Source: DASYYE01 sp035946955
Lineage (GTDB): Bacteria; Actinomycetota; Actinomycetes; Streptosporangiales; Streptosporangiaceae
DNA length: 21,100 bases
Reading direction: 5' to 3'
Assembly: GCA_035946955.1 (NCBI GenBank)
Contig: DASYYE010000183.1
Span: 1 to 21,100 of the forward strand
Of this stretch, positions 6,748 through 17,900 are shown one piece after another (the first letter of the stretch is position 1; the number at the start of each line of letters is the position of its first letter). A program made the translations under genes and the position numbers. Below the pieces are notes generated by a model, which ran no database searches, was not told the origin of the DNA, and was given only the letters and a program-made list of their open reading frames with translations.

Positions 6748-9700
6748 CTACCCACCTGTCATCACACGGACGACCGCGTCGGCCGTGACCTCGCCCAGGC
6801 GGTGTACCCGGACCTCACCCAGGCACGCGTCACGCCACCAGGCCACCGGGTCAGGCTGGCCCGGCAGGTCCTCGGCTGGCAGGACCAGCGTGACGTCGCC
6901 CGCGTACACCTCCGGCAGTTCCTGTGCGGCGGCGAGCACCGCATGCAGGCCAGCGAGCCGCTGGTCCGGGTCACCCGGCTCCGGGGAGTCCCCGCCGGAC
7001 TCCGCGCGGAACCAGTCACCGATGTCATCGGGCAGGCCGGCCCCGGCCAGCGGGTCCACCACCGTCAGCCCACTCACCTCGGCTCCGGTCTCAGCGAGCT
7101 GCCTGGCCAGTTCCAGCGCGAGCACACCCCCACCCCGGTATGCCGCCACATGCAGCGGCCCACTGCGGGGGGCCATGCCCACCACGTCAGCTACCACCTC
7201 GGCGATCAGCTGGTGTGGTGGCGCGTCCAGGCGAGCCGCCAAGGGCTCACCCGGCACACCCCACACCGCGCCCTGCTCCCGCAGGGCTCCCAGCAGCGCC
7301 GGGTGCCCGGTCAGGCCGCCGGTCGCGTCGTGCATGAGCACGTAGCAGTGCTCGCCCAGGCCACCCAGGGGGACCAGTCCGGCGGAGACCGCCTCGTCCG
7401 CGGCCGGGGCTGCGTCCCCGGCCTCGGCGGCCCCCGGGTCAGCGAGCCACGCGGCCAGGTCAGCAACGGTTGGCCGCTCCAGCACGTGCCGGAGCACCTC
7501 GTCGAAGAACGCGGCCGCGGCGGCGGGCACCTCCTCGATGAGACGGCCCGCCAGCTTGGCGGCTTGCAGTGAGTCGCCGCGCAGGTCGAAGAAGTTCTGG
7601 TCACGGCCGACCTGCTCGACCCCGAGCACCTCGGCCCAGATCGCGGCAAGCTGGCATTCCAGTGCGGTGCGGGGGGCCTCCCCGCCCGATGGCGCGGCCG
7701 GGGCCGCCTGGAGCCACTGGTTCAGCACCGCGCGGTCCAGCTTGCCGTTGCCGGTGCGGGGCAGCGCGTCCACGACCTGGATGCCAGCGGGGACCATCGC
7801 GGCGGGCAGGCAGCTGCCCACGTGGCCGAGCAGGTCCGCGGGCCGCACGGTCACCCGGTCGGCCTTGAACCGGGCGGCGAACACGCAGATGCCGGCCGAG
7901 GGCAGTTGCTGGCAGGCCGCGACCTCGGCACCAGCCGCCGCCAGGCAGGCACGCCACTCCTGCTCGTCAAGGAACGTCCGGTCGGTGCCACGCCGGAAGT
8001 CCAGGAAGTCGCCGGCCGCCGTGTCGAGACGGACCAGGAACTCCAGGGACGCCATGATCTGGTAGTGGTCGCGGGTCATTTCCGTGAACACCAGCCAGCC
8101 GCCGGGCGCGAGCACCTCGCGGATCCGGGCCAGTGTGGCGGGCATGTCCGCGGTGGCGTGCAGCACGTCCCCGGCCACGACGATGTCGGCGCTGTTGGGC
8201 GCCAGGCCCTGCGACCGCACGTCGCTGTCGAGGTCGAACTGGCCGAACCGGATGTCGTCGCGGTGGGCGAAGCGGTCGCGCGCCTCGTCCAGGAAGAACG
8301 ACGACAGGTCGGTGCACAGGTAGTCCACGGGCGTGCTGTCCAGCGCGGCCAGCACCTCGGCGGTCGTGCCGCCGGCCCCGGCGCCCACCTCCAGGATCCG
8401 GTCCGTGCCGGGCCGGACAATCGCCTGGATGAGGCCGGCCACGGTCTGGGCGGCCCACCGGTTGAACAACGTCCCCGAGTACAGCGCGTCCGAGCGGTCC
8501 AGCCGTCCTCCTGGGAACAGCAGCCGGGCCGCGTCTTCCTCGCCGCGCAGCAGCACCGGGACTCGCTGCGCAGCAGCCTGGAAGTAGCCCAGCAACTCCT
8601 CGTCATCCTGGCCGGCCATCGCAGCTAGTTCCCGGGCACGGGCCCATTCCCCTCGTGGGTCCACCTCGGCGGCCTCGCCCGCGAGGCGGTAGTCCTCACC
8701 GTCACCGGCGAGCAGGCCCTCCGTCACCAGCGCCCGCAGGAACCGGCGTGCCAGTCGGCGGTGCCGGTCCGCCACGCTGACCTTGAGGTAGACCTCTTCC
8801 AGGGTGTGCGTGGCCGCGGGATCGAGGAACAGCCCGGCCTGCTGGAAGGTGGCCAGCATGCCGCGCACCGCGATCCCGTCGAGTTCGGCGAGGTAGGCAC
8901 GGTACTCCGGCTGGTCAGCCTGGCTCAGCAGCCCCGCGGCAACCGTGGCGGCAACCCCGCCCAGTGGGGGCAGTGACGGGGCCGGCTGGTGGGCGGGTTC
9001 GGCGAAGCCCTCCAGCCGCCGGTCCAGCGGCGGTTCGCCGGCCACCACGACCGCGCAGGCGCCCACGGCTGGGTGGCTGCTCAGCGCGGCCTCGACCTCG
9101 GCGAGTTCGATGCGGTGGCCGCGGATCTTGACCTGGAAGTCTTCGCGGCCGAGGAACTCGATGCTGCCGTCCGGCCAGTAACGGCCGAGGTCGCCGGTCC
9201 GGTACAGGCGCTGCCCACCGGGTCCGGTGACGAACCGCCCGGCAGTGCGGTCCGGGTCGTGCAGGTACCCCTCGGCGAGCCCCACACCGCCGATGTAGAT
9301 CTCGCCGGTGACCCAGTCAGGCCGGGGACGCAACCCGGCATCCAGCACGTGCATGGTCTGGTTGAGCAGCGGGGTGCCATAGGGGATGCTCGGCCGGTCC
9401 GGGTCGACCTCGCGGATGGGGTGGTAGATCGACCAGATCGCGGCCTCGGTCGCGCCGCCGAGGCTGATGAGTTCCAGGCCTGGCACGCGGGCACGGATCT
9501 GGCCGGGCAGGTTCACCGGCACCCAGTCGCCGCTGACCATGGCCAGCCGCAGGCTCGGCAGCCCGAGCTCGGGGACCGCGTGCAGGTAGTCGGACAGGAT
9601 CTGGAGCTGGGCGGGCACCGAGTTCCACAGCGTCACCCCGTGCTCGGTGATGAGGCTGGCCCAGTGTGTCGGATCGGCGCGCCGCCGTGGGTCGGGCAGG

Positions 9701-11928
9701 ACCAGCCGGCCGCCGTGGGCCGGTGGCCCGAAGATGTCGTACACCGACAGGTCGAACCCGAGGTTGGCCAGGCCGAGCACGCAGTCGCGCGGCCCGGCCC
9801 CGAACCGGGAGTCGATGTCACGCACGGTGTTCAGCGCCGCCCGGTGGCTGACCATGACGCCCTTTGGGGTTCCCGTGGACCCGGAGGTATGGATCACGTA
9901 AGCGAGGTCGCTGGGCGAAGCCCGCCGTTCCGGCAGCCGGTGCGGGGCGCCGGCCGCGAGCCCATCGACGGCGATGACCTCGCATGACGACGGCCACGGC
10001 CCGCTGGCGAGTGCGTCGGAGGTCAAGACCAGCCGCACGCCTGCGGCCGCCAGGATGGCGTCCCGCCGTGCCACCGGCTGACTGGTATCGACCGGCACGT
10101 AGGCCCCACCGGCCATGAGGGTGCCGAGCACCGCGACGACCTGCTGCCAGCCCTTGTCCGCCACGACGGCGACCAGCTCACCCGATGCACACCCGGATGC
10201 CAGCAGTTTTTGCATAACCCCGGATGCCCGGCTGGTCAGGCCGCCATAGGTGAGCGTGGTGTCCGGTGCGACGACTACCGGGGCATCGGGGGTTTCGAGT
10301 GCCCTCGCCAGGATCCCTTCGTGCAGCAGCCCGTCGGGCACCGGCGCGCTGGTGGCGTTGACCTCCGCACGCCGCCTGGCCTGGGCTTCGGGCAGCCCGG
10401 CGGGCGCCACGGCCTCCCACGGGCCGTCGCTGGCCGCGAGTTGCCGCAGCAGCACCGTGTACGCGGCGAACATGTCCTCGGTCACGCCGTCGGGGAAGAC
10501 CCCCTCGCGGACGTCCCAGTTGGTGGACAGGCCACCGTCGCGTTCGATGTTCTGGCAGTCGATCCAGACCTGCGGGGTCTGGCTGATGCCGTAGCCGAGG
10601 CCGGCCAGGCCTGCAGCGGTGGCCTGGCCGGCGTCGCCCAGACCGATCGCGCTCGTGAACACTACCGGCATGAGCGCGGCAGCCCCGCCCCGTCGGCGGG
10701 CAAGCTCCCGCACGGTCTCGACGCCGGAGAACAGCCGGTGGTCCAGGCCATCCCAGAGGCTGGCCTGGAGTGCTGCGGCGCGCTCGCGGAAGGTGGCGTC
10801 CGGGGTGTGCCTGACGGCCAGCAGGTTCACTGAGGTGAAGTCACCGACCAGCCCGTTGACCTGTGGGTGCAGCGGCATGCGGTTGAGCAGGGTGACGTTG
10901 ACGGTGAACGCGGGCTGGCGGCTCCACGCGGCGATGACCTCGCTGTAGGCGGCCAGCACGGCCCCGGACGGGGTCACGCCGTGCCGCCCGGCCCGGCCAC
11001 GCAGTGACTCCCACTCGGCGGGTGTCAGGGTCAGGGCGTGGCGGCGGAACCTCGGTGGCGCGTTCGCGGCCGACGTCCGCAGCGGCAGCTCGGGGGCTGG
11101 GGGCTGCTCGTCGACCCGGGCCAGCCAGTAGTCACGGTCGGCCTGGTAGCGGGGCCCGGACCGGGTCGCCCGCTCGGCCTGCAGGTAGTCCCGGAAACTG
11201 ATCTGCAGCGGGCTGAGCTCGGCCGCTGGGGACTGGTAGAGCCCGGACAGTTCGTTGAGCAGGATCTGGATGCTCACGAAGTCGCAGATCAGGAAGTCAA
11301 TCGAGAAGTGCAGGACGGCCCGGCCCGGGCTGCGGGTCGCCTGCAGGGTGAACAGCGGCCACTGGTCGCTGCGGTACACGGTGTGGTCGATGTCCGCGCG
11401 GGTCCGCGCGACCGCCTCGGCCACCTCGGCGTCGCTGACGTCGGTGACCTGGATCTGGTACTCGGGGACTTCGGGCAGCACGCGCTGCAGGCCCTCGGTG
11501 TCGAGCACGGCACGCAGCATCTCGTGCCGGTGAATGAGCTGGTTCCAGGCGGCCTGCAGCCGGGCCGTGTCGAGGTCGGCGAACTCGAGTTCGCCGTAAC
11601 CATGGCAGCCCACTCCGCCGTAGGCAAAGGCACTGCCGCGCCCGAGCAGGTAAGCGCTCTGCACGTCGGTGAGGGGGAACGGCTCGTGGCGGTGCTCAGG
11701 GTCGGCGGTGGCGACCGGGGCCGATGCCTGCCGGAGCAGGTCGAGCACGGCGTCGCGGTGCTCTTTCAGCTTGGCCCGGCGCTGGTCGGTCAGGATGCCA
11801 GCGGGGGCACGGAACCGCAGCTTGCCGTCCTCTTCCCACAGCCGGACCCCAAGCGAGACCAGTTCCCCAAACAGATGTTCCGCGGGAGTCCCTCTTAAAG
11901 TGCTAGCCCCGCTCGCGGTCTGACTCAC
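6748..11928 (-). CDS. NRPS 2: docking-Cy-A(MT)-PCP-TE, PchF-like terminal module
   Basis: 1726 residues. A TubC-like docking domain (about 15-70) precedes a Cy domain (about 82-530) with intact DFLICDFVS (Asp211, Asp216, Ser219). The A domain (about 545-970, resuming 1370-1410) has TSGSTGTPKG near 680; pocket residues read from A4-A6 are D-L-Y-N-M-S-L-I-W, close to the known cysteine code DLYNLSLIWK. A methyltransferase of about 400 residues, with LEVGAGAGGTT near 1178, is inserted late in the A domain as in PchF, where it N-methylates the thiazolidine. The PCP serine is 1453. The C-terminal TE-like domain (about 1500-1726) reads AAYRGGG where GxSxG is expected, so Arg1598 replaces the nucleophile, and no His is seen at the usual place. 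GTG 11928 overlaps the NRPS 1 stop (GTGA) after GAGGAGGG. Codon 11 is TTA. Confidence 0.95.
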   Translation of the reverse strand: MSQTASGASTLRGTPAEHLFGELVSLGVRLWEEDGKLRFRAPAGILTDQRRAKLKEHRDAVLDLLRQASAPVATADPEHRHEPFPLTDVQSAYLLGRGSAFAYGGVGCHGYGELEFADLDTARLQAAWNQLIHRHEMLRAVLDTEGLQRVLPEVPEYQIQVTDVSDAEVAEAVARTRADIDHTVYRSDQWPLFTLQATRSPGRAVLHFSIDFLICDFVSIQILLNELSGLYQSPAAELSPLQISFRDYLQAERATRSGPRYQADRDYWLARVDEQPPAPELPLRTSAANAPPRFRRHALTLTPAEWESLRGRAGRHGVTPSGAVLAAYSEVIAAWSRQPAFTVNVTLLNRMPLHPQVNGLVGDFTSVNLLAVRHTPDATFRERAAALQASLWDGLDHRLFSGVETVRELARRRGGAAALMPVVFTSAIGLGDAGQATAAGLAGLGYGISQTPQVWIDCQNIERDGGLSTNWDVREGVFPDGVTEDMFAAYTVLLRQLAASDGPWEAVAPAGLPEAQARRRAEVNATSAPVPDGLLHEGILARALETPDAPVVVAPDTTLTYGGLTSRASGVMQKLLASGCASGELVAVVADKGWQQVVAVLGTLMAGGAYVPVDTSQPVARRDAILAAAGVRLVLTSDALASGPWPSSCEVIAVDGLAAGAPHRLPERRASPSDLAYVIHTSGSTGTPKGVMVSHRAALNTVRDIDSRFGAGPRDCVLGLANLGFDLSVYDIFGPPAHGGRLVLPDPRRRADPTHWASLITEHGVTLWNSVPAQLQILSDYLHAVPELGLPSLRLAMVSGDWVPVNLPGQIRARVPGLELISLGGATEAAIWSIYHPIREVDPDRPSIPYGTPLLNQTMHVLDAGLRPRPDWVTGEIYIGGVGLAEGYLHDPDRTAGRFVTGPGGQRLYRTGDLGRYWPDGSIEFLGREDFQVKIRGHRIELAEVEAALSSHPAVGACAVVVAGEPPLDRRLEGFAEPAHQPAPSLPPLGGVAATVAAGLLSQADQPEYRAYLAELDGIAVRGMLATFQQAGLFLDPAATHTLEEVYLKVSVADRHRRLARRFLRALVTEGLLAGDGEDYRLAGEAAEVDPRGEWARARELAAMAGQDDEELLGYFQAAAQRVPVLLRGEEDAARLLFPGGRLDRSDALYSGTLFNRWAAQTVAGLIQAIVRPGTDRILEVGAGAGGTTAEVLAALDSTPVDYLCTDLSSFFLDEARDRFAHRDDIRFGQFDLDSDVRSQGLAPNSADIVVAGDVLHATADMPATLARIREVLAPGGWLVFTEMTRDHYQIMASLEFLVRLDTAAGDFLDFRRGTDRTFLDEQEWRACLAAAGAEVAACQQLPSAGICVFAARFKADRVTVRPADLLGHVGSCLPAAMVPAGIQVVDALPRTGNGKLDRAVLNQWLQAAPAAPSGGEAPRTALECQLAAIWAEVLGVEQVGRDQNFFDLRGDSLQAAKLAGRLIEEVPAAAAAFFDEVLRHVLERPTVADLAAWLADPGAAEAGDAAPAADEAVSAGLVPLGGLGEHCYVLMHDATGGLTGHPALLGALREQGAVWGVPGEPLAARLDAPPHQLIAEVVADVVGMAPRSGPLHVAAYRGGGVLALELARQLAETGAEVSGLTVVDPLAGAGLPDDIGDWFRAESGGDSPEPGDPDQRLAGLHAVLAAAQELPEVYAGDVTLVLPAEDLPGQPDPVAWWRDACLGEVRVHRLGEVTADAVVRVMTGG
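11896..11898 (-). promoter_or_regulatory. TTA leucine codon, codon 11 of NRPS 2
   Basis: In-frame TTA followed by the rare arginine codon AGA, right after the start of a 1726-codon gene. Rare codons this early are a known point of developmental control in Streptomyces. Confidence 0.6.
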
Positions 11929-14900
11929 AGCTCACCCTCCTCGCAGTCGCCGATCTGCTCCTCGATGGTGTGCGCCAGGTCGGCGACTGTCGGCCGGGCG
12001 AACAGGGCCCGCAGTGACACCTCGACGCCGTGGCGTTCACGGATGGTCTCGACCAGCCGGGTGGCGAGCAGGCTGTCGCCACCGAGCGCGAAAAAGCTCT
12101 GGCTGCGGCCGCACGCCGGTATGCGCAGCAGTCCCGTCCACAGCGCCGCGACCTCGGTCTCCAGGCCCGGACGCGGCGGTTCGTCGGGTGGGCTGTCCGG
12201 CCCCATGGCTAGCTGGCCGGCGATGGCCTTGCGGTCGATCTTGCCGTTGGGGCTCAGCGGCAGGGCCGCGACGCCCTGCAGGTGGCGGGGCACCATATAG
12301 GCGGGCAGCCGCTCAGCCAGCATGGCGGTCAGGTGCGCCGCACTGGCCAGGCCGCTGCCGCTGCTACCGCCACCGCTACCTCTACCGCCACTGCTACCGC
12401 TACCGCTACCGCCACCGCCACCGCCACCACTGTTGCTGTTATCAGCGGGGGCGGTGGCCAGGTCGGCCATGACGACCATGGCGGCGAGTTGTGGCGGGCT
12501 GCCGATCGTCACCGCGACGGCGTCTCTCACGCCGGGGCATTCGCGCAGGGCGGTTTCGACCTCGCCCAGTTCTATGCGGTGGCCGCCGACCTTGACCTGG
12601 AAGTCGGCGCGGCCCAGGAACTCCAGGGTCCCGTCGGGCCAGTAGCGGCCCAGGTCACCGGTGCGGTACCAGCGCAGGCCGCCGAGCCCGACGAACCGCT
12701 GCGCGGTCCGCTCCGGGTCGCCCCGGTAACCCAGCGCCACGCCAGCCCCGCCGATCCACAGCTCACCGGCCACCCAGTCCGGGCAGTCCCGGCCTTGCCC
12801 GTCGGCCACCCGGAACACCTGGTTCCGCAACGGCACCCCATACGGCACCGACCGCCAATGCGGCGGCACCTCCCGCACCTCCTGGAAGTTGGACCAGATG
12901 GCTGCCTCGGTGGCCCCGCCGAGCGCGATCAGCCGGGCACCGGGAGCGCGGGCCACCAGGCGGTCACGGAGGTCCAGGCCGACCCAGTCGCCGGAGACCA
13001 TGGCCAGCTTGATGCGGCCGATGTCGCCGAGCTCGTCGGTGATGAGCAGCATGTCCAGCAGTGACGGGACCGTGTTCCACACACTGACCCGGTGTTCACG
13101 GACCAGGCTGAGCCAGGCACGGGCATCGCGGCGCTGCTCCTCCCCGATCACCACCACCGCGCCGCCCACGCCCAGCAGCCCGAACACATCGAATACCGAC
13201 AGGTCGAAGTCCAGGGCAGAGACCGCCAGCACCCGGTCCGATGCGCCGACCCCGAACCGCTCACACACGTCCTCGATGGTGTTGACCGCTGCGCGGTGGG
13301 TCACCTCCACGCCCTTGGGCTCACCGGTCGAGCCCGATGTGAAGATCACATACGCCAGTCCGTCGTCCGGTACTGGCAGCGGACCGGGAAGGGGTGTTGC
13401 CGACTCCGCCGTCGCGAGCGACACCACGTGCGTGCCCTCCGCCACGCTCCCATCTCCGGGCAGGGTGCCTTCTTCGGTAATGATGACCCGTACCCCGGCG
13501 CGGGCGAAGATCCGCTCACGGCGTGCTGCTGGCTGGTCCACACCGACCGGCACATACGCGGCACCCGCGGCGAGCACTCCGAGCACCGCGACCACCTGGC
13601 CGGGCCCTTTTGGTACACACACCCCGACGACATCGCCACCCCCCACTCCTGCCGAAGCCAGCAGGCCCGCCAGCCGCAATGCGCTGCGTGCCAGTTCGCC
13701 GTAAGAGACCTCGGCCCCGGCTCCTGCCAGCGCCACTCGGCCGGGCTCCCGCTCAGCCCACTCGAAGAACCCCTGGTGCAGCACGCGGCCAGAGATCGGC
13801 CCAGTGGTCTGGTTCACCTGTTCCCTGACCGCCAACTGCGCCGCCGGCACCAGCCCCGGCACGGGGCCGGCCCAGTCGCTGCCAGCCAGCCACCCCAGCA
13901 GGCCGGTGAAGGCGCCAAACATCGCGTCCAGTACCTGGGCGGGGAACAGCTCCTCCACCACGTCCCAGTTGACGAACAGGCCGCCGTCCCTCTCGGTGAC
14001 CTGACAGTCCAGCCACACCTGCGGGGTTTGGGAAATCCCCCAGACCAGCTCCCCGAAGGGGAAGTCGATGGCGGCGAGGTCGTCGCTGACCCCCAGCGCG
14101 CTGGTGAAGACCACCGGCATGGACACGGCTGCCTGGCCGCGGCGGCGTGCGAGCTCACGCAGCACCCAGATGGCCGAGACCGCGTTGTGTTCCATGCCGG
14201 ACCAGACCTGCTCCTGGAACCGGCGGACCAGGTCCAGCCAGCCATCGCCCGTGGCGGGCTCATGGGATACCAGCAGCAGCGAGGTGAAGTCACCGAGGAT
14301 GTGGTCGATGTCGGCGTGCACCTCGCGCCGGTCGAACAGGGTGAGGTTCAGCGTGAGGTCGGGCCGGCCGCTCCACGCCGACAGCACCGTGGCGAACGCG
14401 GTGGCCAGTGCCGAGGCCGGGGTGATGCCGTGTTCCCGGGCAGCGTCACGCAGGGCTCGCCACTGCTGGGCGGACAGGCGCGTCTCCCGGCGGGCGAACC
14501 TGGGCCGGGCCACCTGCCCCGGGTCCTTGGCCAGCGGCAGCTGTGGCGCGGGCGGCAGCGAGGGCAGCCGGGCGGACCAGTACTCCTGGTCGGCCTGGAT
14601 ACTGGCTTCATCGGGCCCGGCGCTCAGCAGGTAGTCGCGGAACGACACCTCGACCGGCGGCAGTGCGGCACCCGGATCCCGGTACAGCGTGGCCAGTTCA
14701 GCGAACACGATCACGATGCTCAGCGCGTCCAGCAGGATGTAGTCGAAGCTGAAGGCGATGCGGACGCGGTCCTGCCCGTAGCGCACCGCCTCAATGGCCA
14801 CGACCGGCCAACTGGTCGGGTCGGGGATGCGGTGGGCGAGGCGTTCGCGGAACCCAGCGAGGCAGTCCGGCCCGGCCGCGTCAGTGACCGGGATGTGCGT

Positions 14901-17900
14901 CCTGCCCACCTCGGCGAGGATGCGCTGCTGGCCGTCAGGGCCGAACACCGCGCGCAGCATCTCGTGCCGCTGCACCAGGGTGTTCCATGCTTCTTCCAGC
15001 CTGGCGAGGTCGACGTGGGCGCCGTCGAACTCCCAGTACCAGTGGGAGCCGACAGAGCCGAGGGTGAACTCGTCCGAGCGGCCCATCCAGTACGCGCGCT
15101 GCACGTCGGTGGGCGGGAACGGCTCGTGGCGGTTCGCCGGGTCGGCGGTGAGCGGGGCTGCCTGGTGGGCGGGGCCCGGCCGCAGCAGGGCGGCGAAGTC
15201 CCGCAGCGCGGGGGCCGCGAACAGCGCGCGCAGGTCGCCACCATGCAGCCCTGCTGCCCGCATCCGGCCGAGCAGCCTGGTGGCGAGCAGGCTGTCGCCG
15301 CCGAGTGCGAAGAAACTGTCGTCGCGGCTAATGGCTTGCTGCGTCTTGAGCAGGTCCGCCCACAGCGCGGCCAGCGCGGTCTCGACCCGGCCGGTGGGTG
15401 GTTCCGCCGCAGCAGCCGGCCCGCTGTGACGGCCCTCCGTCAGGACGCGGGTGATCGTCTTGCGGTCGGTCTTGCCGTTGGGGCTCAGCGGCAGGGCCGC
15501 GACGACCTGGATGTACCGCGGGACCATGTAGGCGGGCAGCCGCTCCCGCAGCATCGCGGTCAAATCGGCGGGTGTCGGCCCAGCATCTATCTTGCTGTTA
15601 TCAGTTGCCTCGGTGGCCCGGTCAACTGTGGCGACCATGGCGGCGAGTTTGGGCGGGGTGCCGATGGTGACCGCGACGGCGTCGCGGACCCCGGGGCACT
15701 CCCGCAGCGCGGCTTCGACCTCGCCCAGTTCGATGCGGTGGCCGCCGACCTTGACCTGGAAGTCGGCCCGGCCCAGGAACTCCAGCGTCCCATCGGGCCA
15801 GTAGCGGCCGAGGTCTCCACTGCGGTACCAACGGGTGCCCTGATAGTCCACGAACCGCTGGGCAGTGCGCTCGGGGTCGCCGCGGTAGCCCAATGCCACG
15901 CCGGTGCCGCCGATCCACAGCTCACCAGCAACCCAGTCCGGGACGTCCCGGCCCTGCTCATCGGCCACCCGGAACACCTGGTTCCGCAGCGGCACCCCAT
16001 ACGGCACCGACCGCCAATGCGGCGGTACCTCGTTGACCTCGAACACCGAGGAGTGGATCGCGGTCTCGGTGGTGCCGCCCAGCGCAATGAGCTTGGCACC
16101 TGGGGCCTGCGCGACGAGCCGGTCGCGCAGGTCGAGCCCGACCCAGTCGCCACCGAGCAGGGCCAGCCGGAGCCGCCCGAGGCCACCGCCGTCGTCTTCG
16201 GCGGCTGTGATCAGCATGTCGAGGAGCGCGGGCACGGACTGCCAGATGCTGACCCCGTGTTCGCGGACGAGGCTGAGCCAGGCACGCGCGTCGCGGCGCT
16301 GCTCCTCCCCGATCACGACGACCGCGCCGCCCACGCCCAGCAGCGCGAACATGTCGAACACCGACAGGTCGAAGTCCAGTGCCGACACCGCCAGCACCCG
16401 GTCTGTCAGGCCCACCCGGAAGCGCCCGCACACGTCCTCGATCGTGTTGACCGCCGCCCGGTGCGGCACTTCCACGCCCTTTGGCTCCCCCGTCGACCCC
16501 GATGTGAAGATCACATACGCGACCTGCTCGTCCGCTACCGGCACCGGACCGGGCAGGGGCTCGGCCGACCCAGCCGCTGCCAGCGACACGATGCACAGGT
16601 CCGTGGCACTGCCCTGACCACCGGGCAAGGCGCCGTCCTCGGTGACGACCGCTCGCACGCCCGCGCGGGCAAAGATCCGTTCGCGCCGTGCTGGCGGCTG
16701 GTCCACCCCGACCGGCACATACGTCGCCCCAGCGGCCAGCACACCCAGCACGGCCACCACTTGGCCCGGCCCTTTGGGCACGCAAACGGCAACGTAGTCC
16801 CCTGGCGACACCCCCGCCGAGACCAGCAGGCCAGCCAGCCGCAACGCATGCCGTGCCAGGTCGCCGTAAGAGACCTCGACCCCGGTCCCCCGCAGCGCGA
16901 CCCGGCCGGGCAAGCGGGCCGCCCGCTCGAAGAAGCCCTGGTGCAGCAGGCGCCCGGACACGGGGCCGCTGGTCTGGTTCACCTGCTCCCGGACGGCCAG
17001 TTGCGCCGCTGGCACGAGCGGGGGCATCGGCCCGGTCCAGTCCCCGTCCGCCAGCCATGCCAGCAGACTGGTGAATGCGCCGAACATCGCGTCCAGTACC
17101 CCGGCCGGGAACAACTCCGCCACCACGTCCCAGTTGACGAACAGGCCGCCTTCCCTCTCCGTCACCTGGCAGTCCAGCCACACCTGTGGTGTCTGGGACA
17201 TGGTCCAGCCTGGCTCTCCCAGGCACTCGCGAACGTCTGGGCCAAACAGTTCGCCCAGGCTGAGCGCGCTGGTGAAGACGACCGGTGCGGTGGCACCGCG
17301 GTCCGGGTGGAGTCGGGCCAGGTCACGCAGGACCTCCACGCCCGAGTACGCGCTGTGGCGTGCGTCGGCGCCGAACCGTTCCTGGATGGCCCGGGCCGCC
17401 TCGGCAAAGCTGGCGGTGCCGCTCGCGTCGACCTCCAGCAGCAGCAGGCTGGTGAAGTCACCGGCCAGCCGGCCCACGTCCGGGTGGTGCTGGCGGCGGT
17501 CATACAGCGGCAGGTTGAGCGTGAACCGTGACCGCGCGCTCCAGGCCGCCAGCACTTGGGCGAACGCGGTGAGGAAGACCATCGACAACGTGACGCCGTG
17601 CTGCTTCGCGCGCCCGGACAGTACCTCCCACTCCTGGGCCGACAGCCACTGGTGGCACCGGGCGACCTTCGGATGGGCTATCTGCTCGGGCAGTTTCGCG
17701 ACCGGCAACTCGGGGCCGGACGGAAGGCTGGGCAGCCGCTCCTGCCAGTAGGCACGGGCGGTCTCGTAGCCGTCCGGGCGGCTGGCCGTCTCGGTGGCGC
17801 GGTAGCGCGCGTAGCTGTAGGCCAGCGGCGGCAGCGGCTCCTGCGGCCGCCGGTACAGGGCGGCCAGGTCAGCCAGGAGGATGCGGAAGCTCTCGGCGTC

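Noticed and set aside
5764..7572. A 602-codon plus-strand open frame opposite the oxidoreductase and NRPS 2 genes
   Set aside because: Low-complexity translation with no family motif; explained by codon bias of the real genes.
12351..12436. CRISPR-like or regulatory repeat array
   Set aside because: The repeat is triplet-based, in frame and encodes a Gly/Ser linker; there are no spacers.
15636..17198. A firm call of glycine, threonine or serine for the module 1 adenylation domain
   Set aside because: The residues read resemble both glycine and threonine codes in part and match neither fully; the partner is a Cy domain, so I leave the substrate open.
13092..17531. A 1479-codon open frame on the plus strand opposite NRPS 1
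   Set aside because: It is a mirror frame of the high-GC NRPS gene; its His/Gln/Arg-rich translation has no recognisable domain, while the minus strand encodes a full NRPS.
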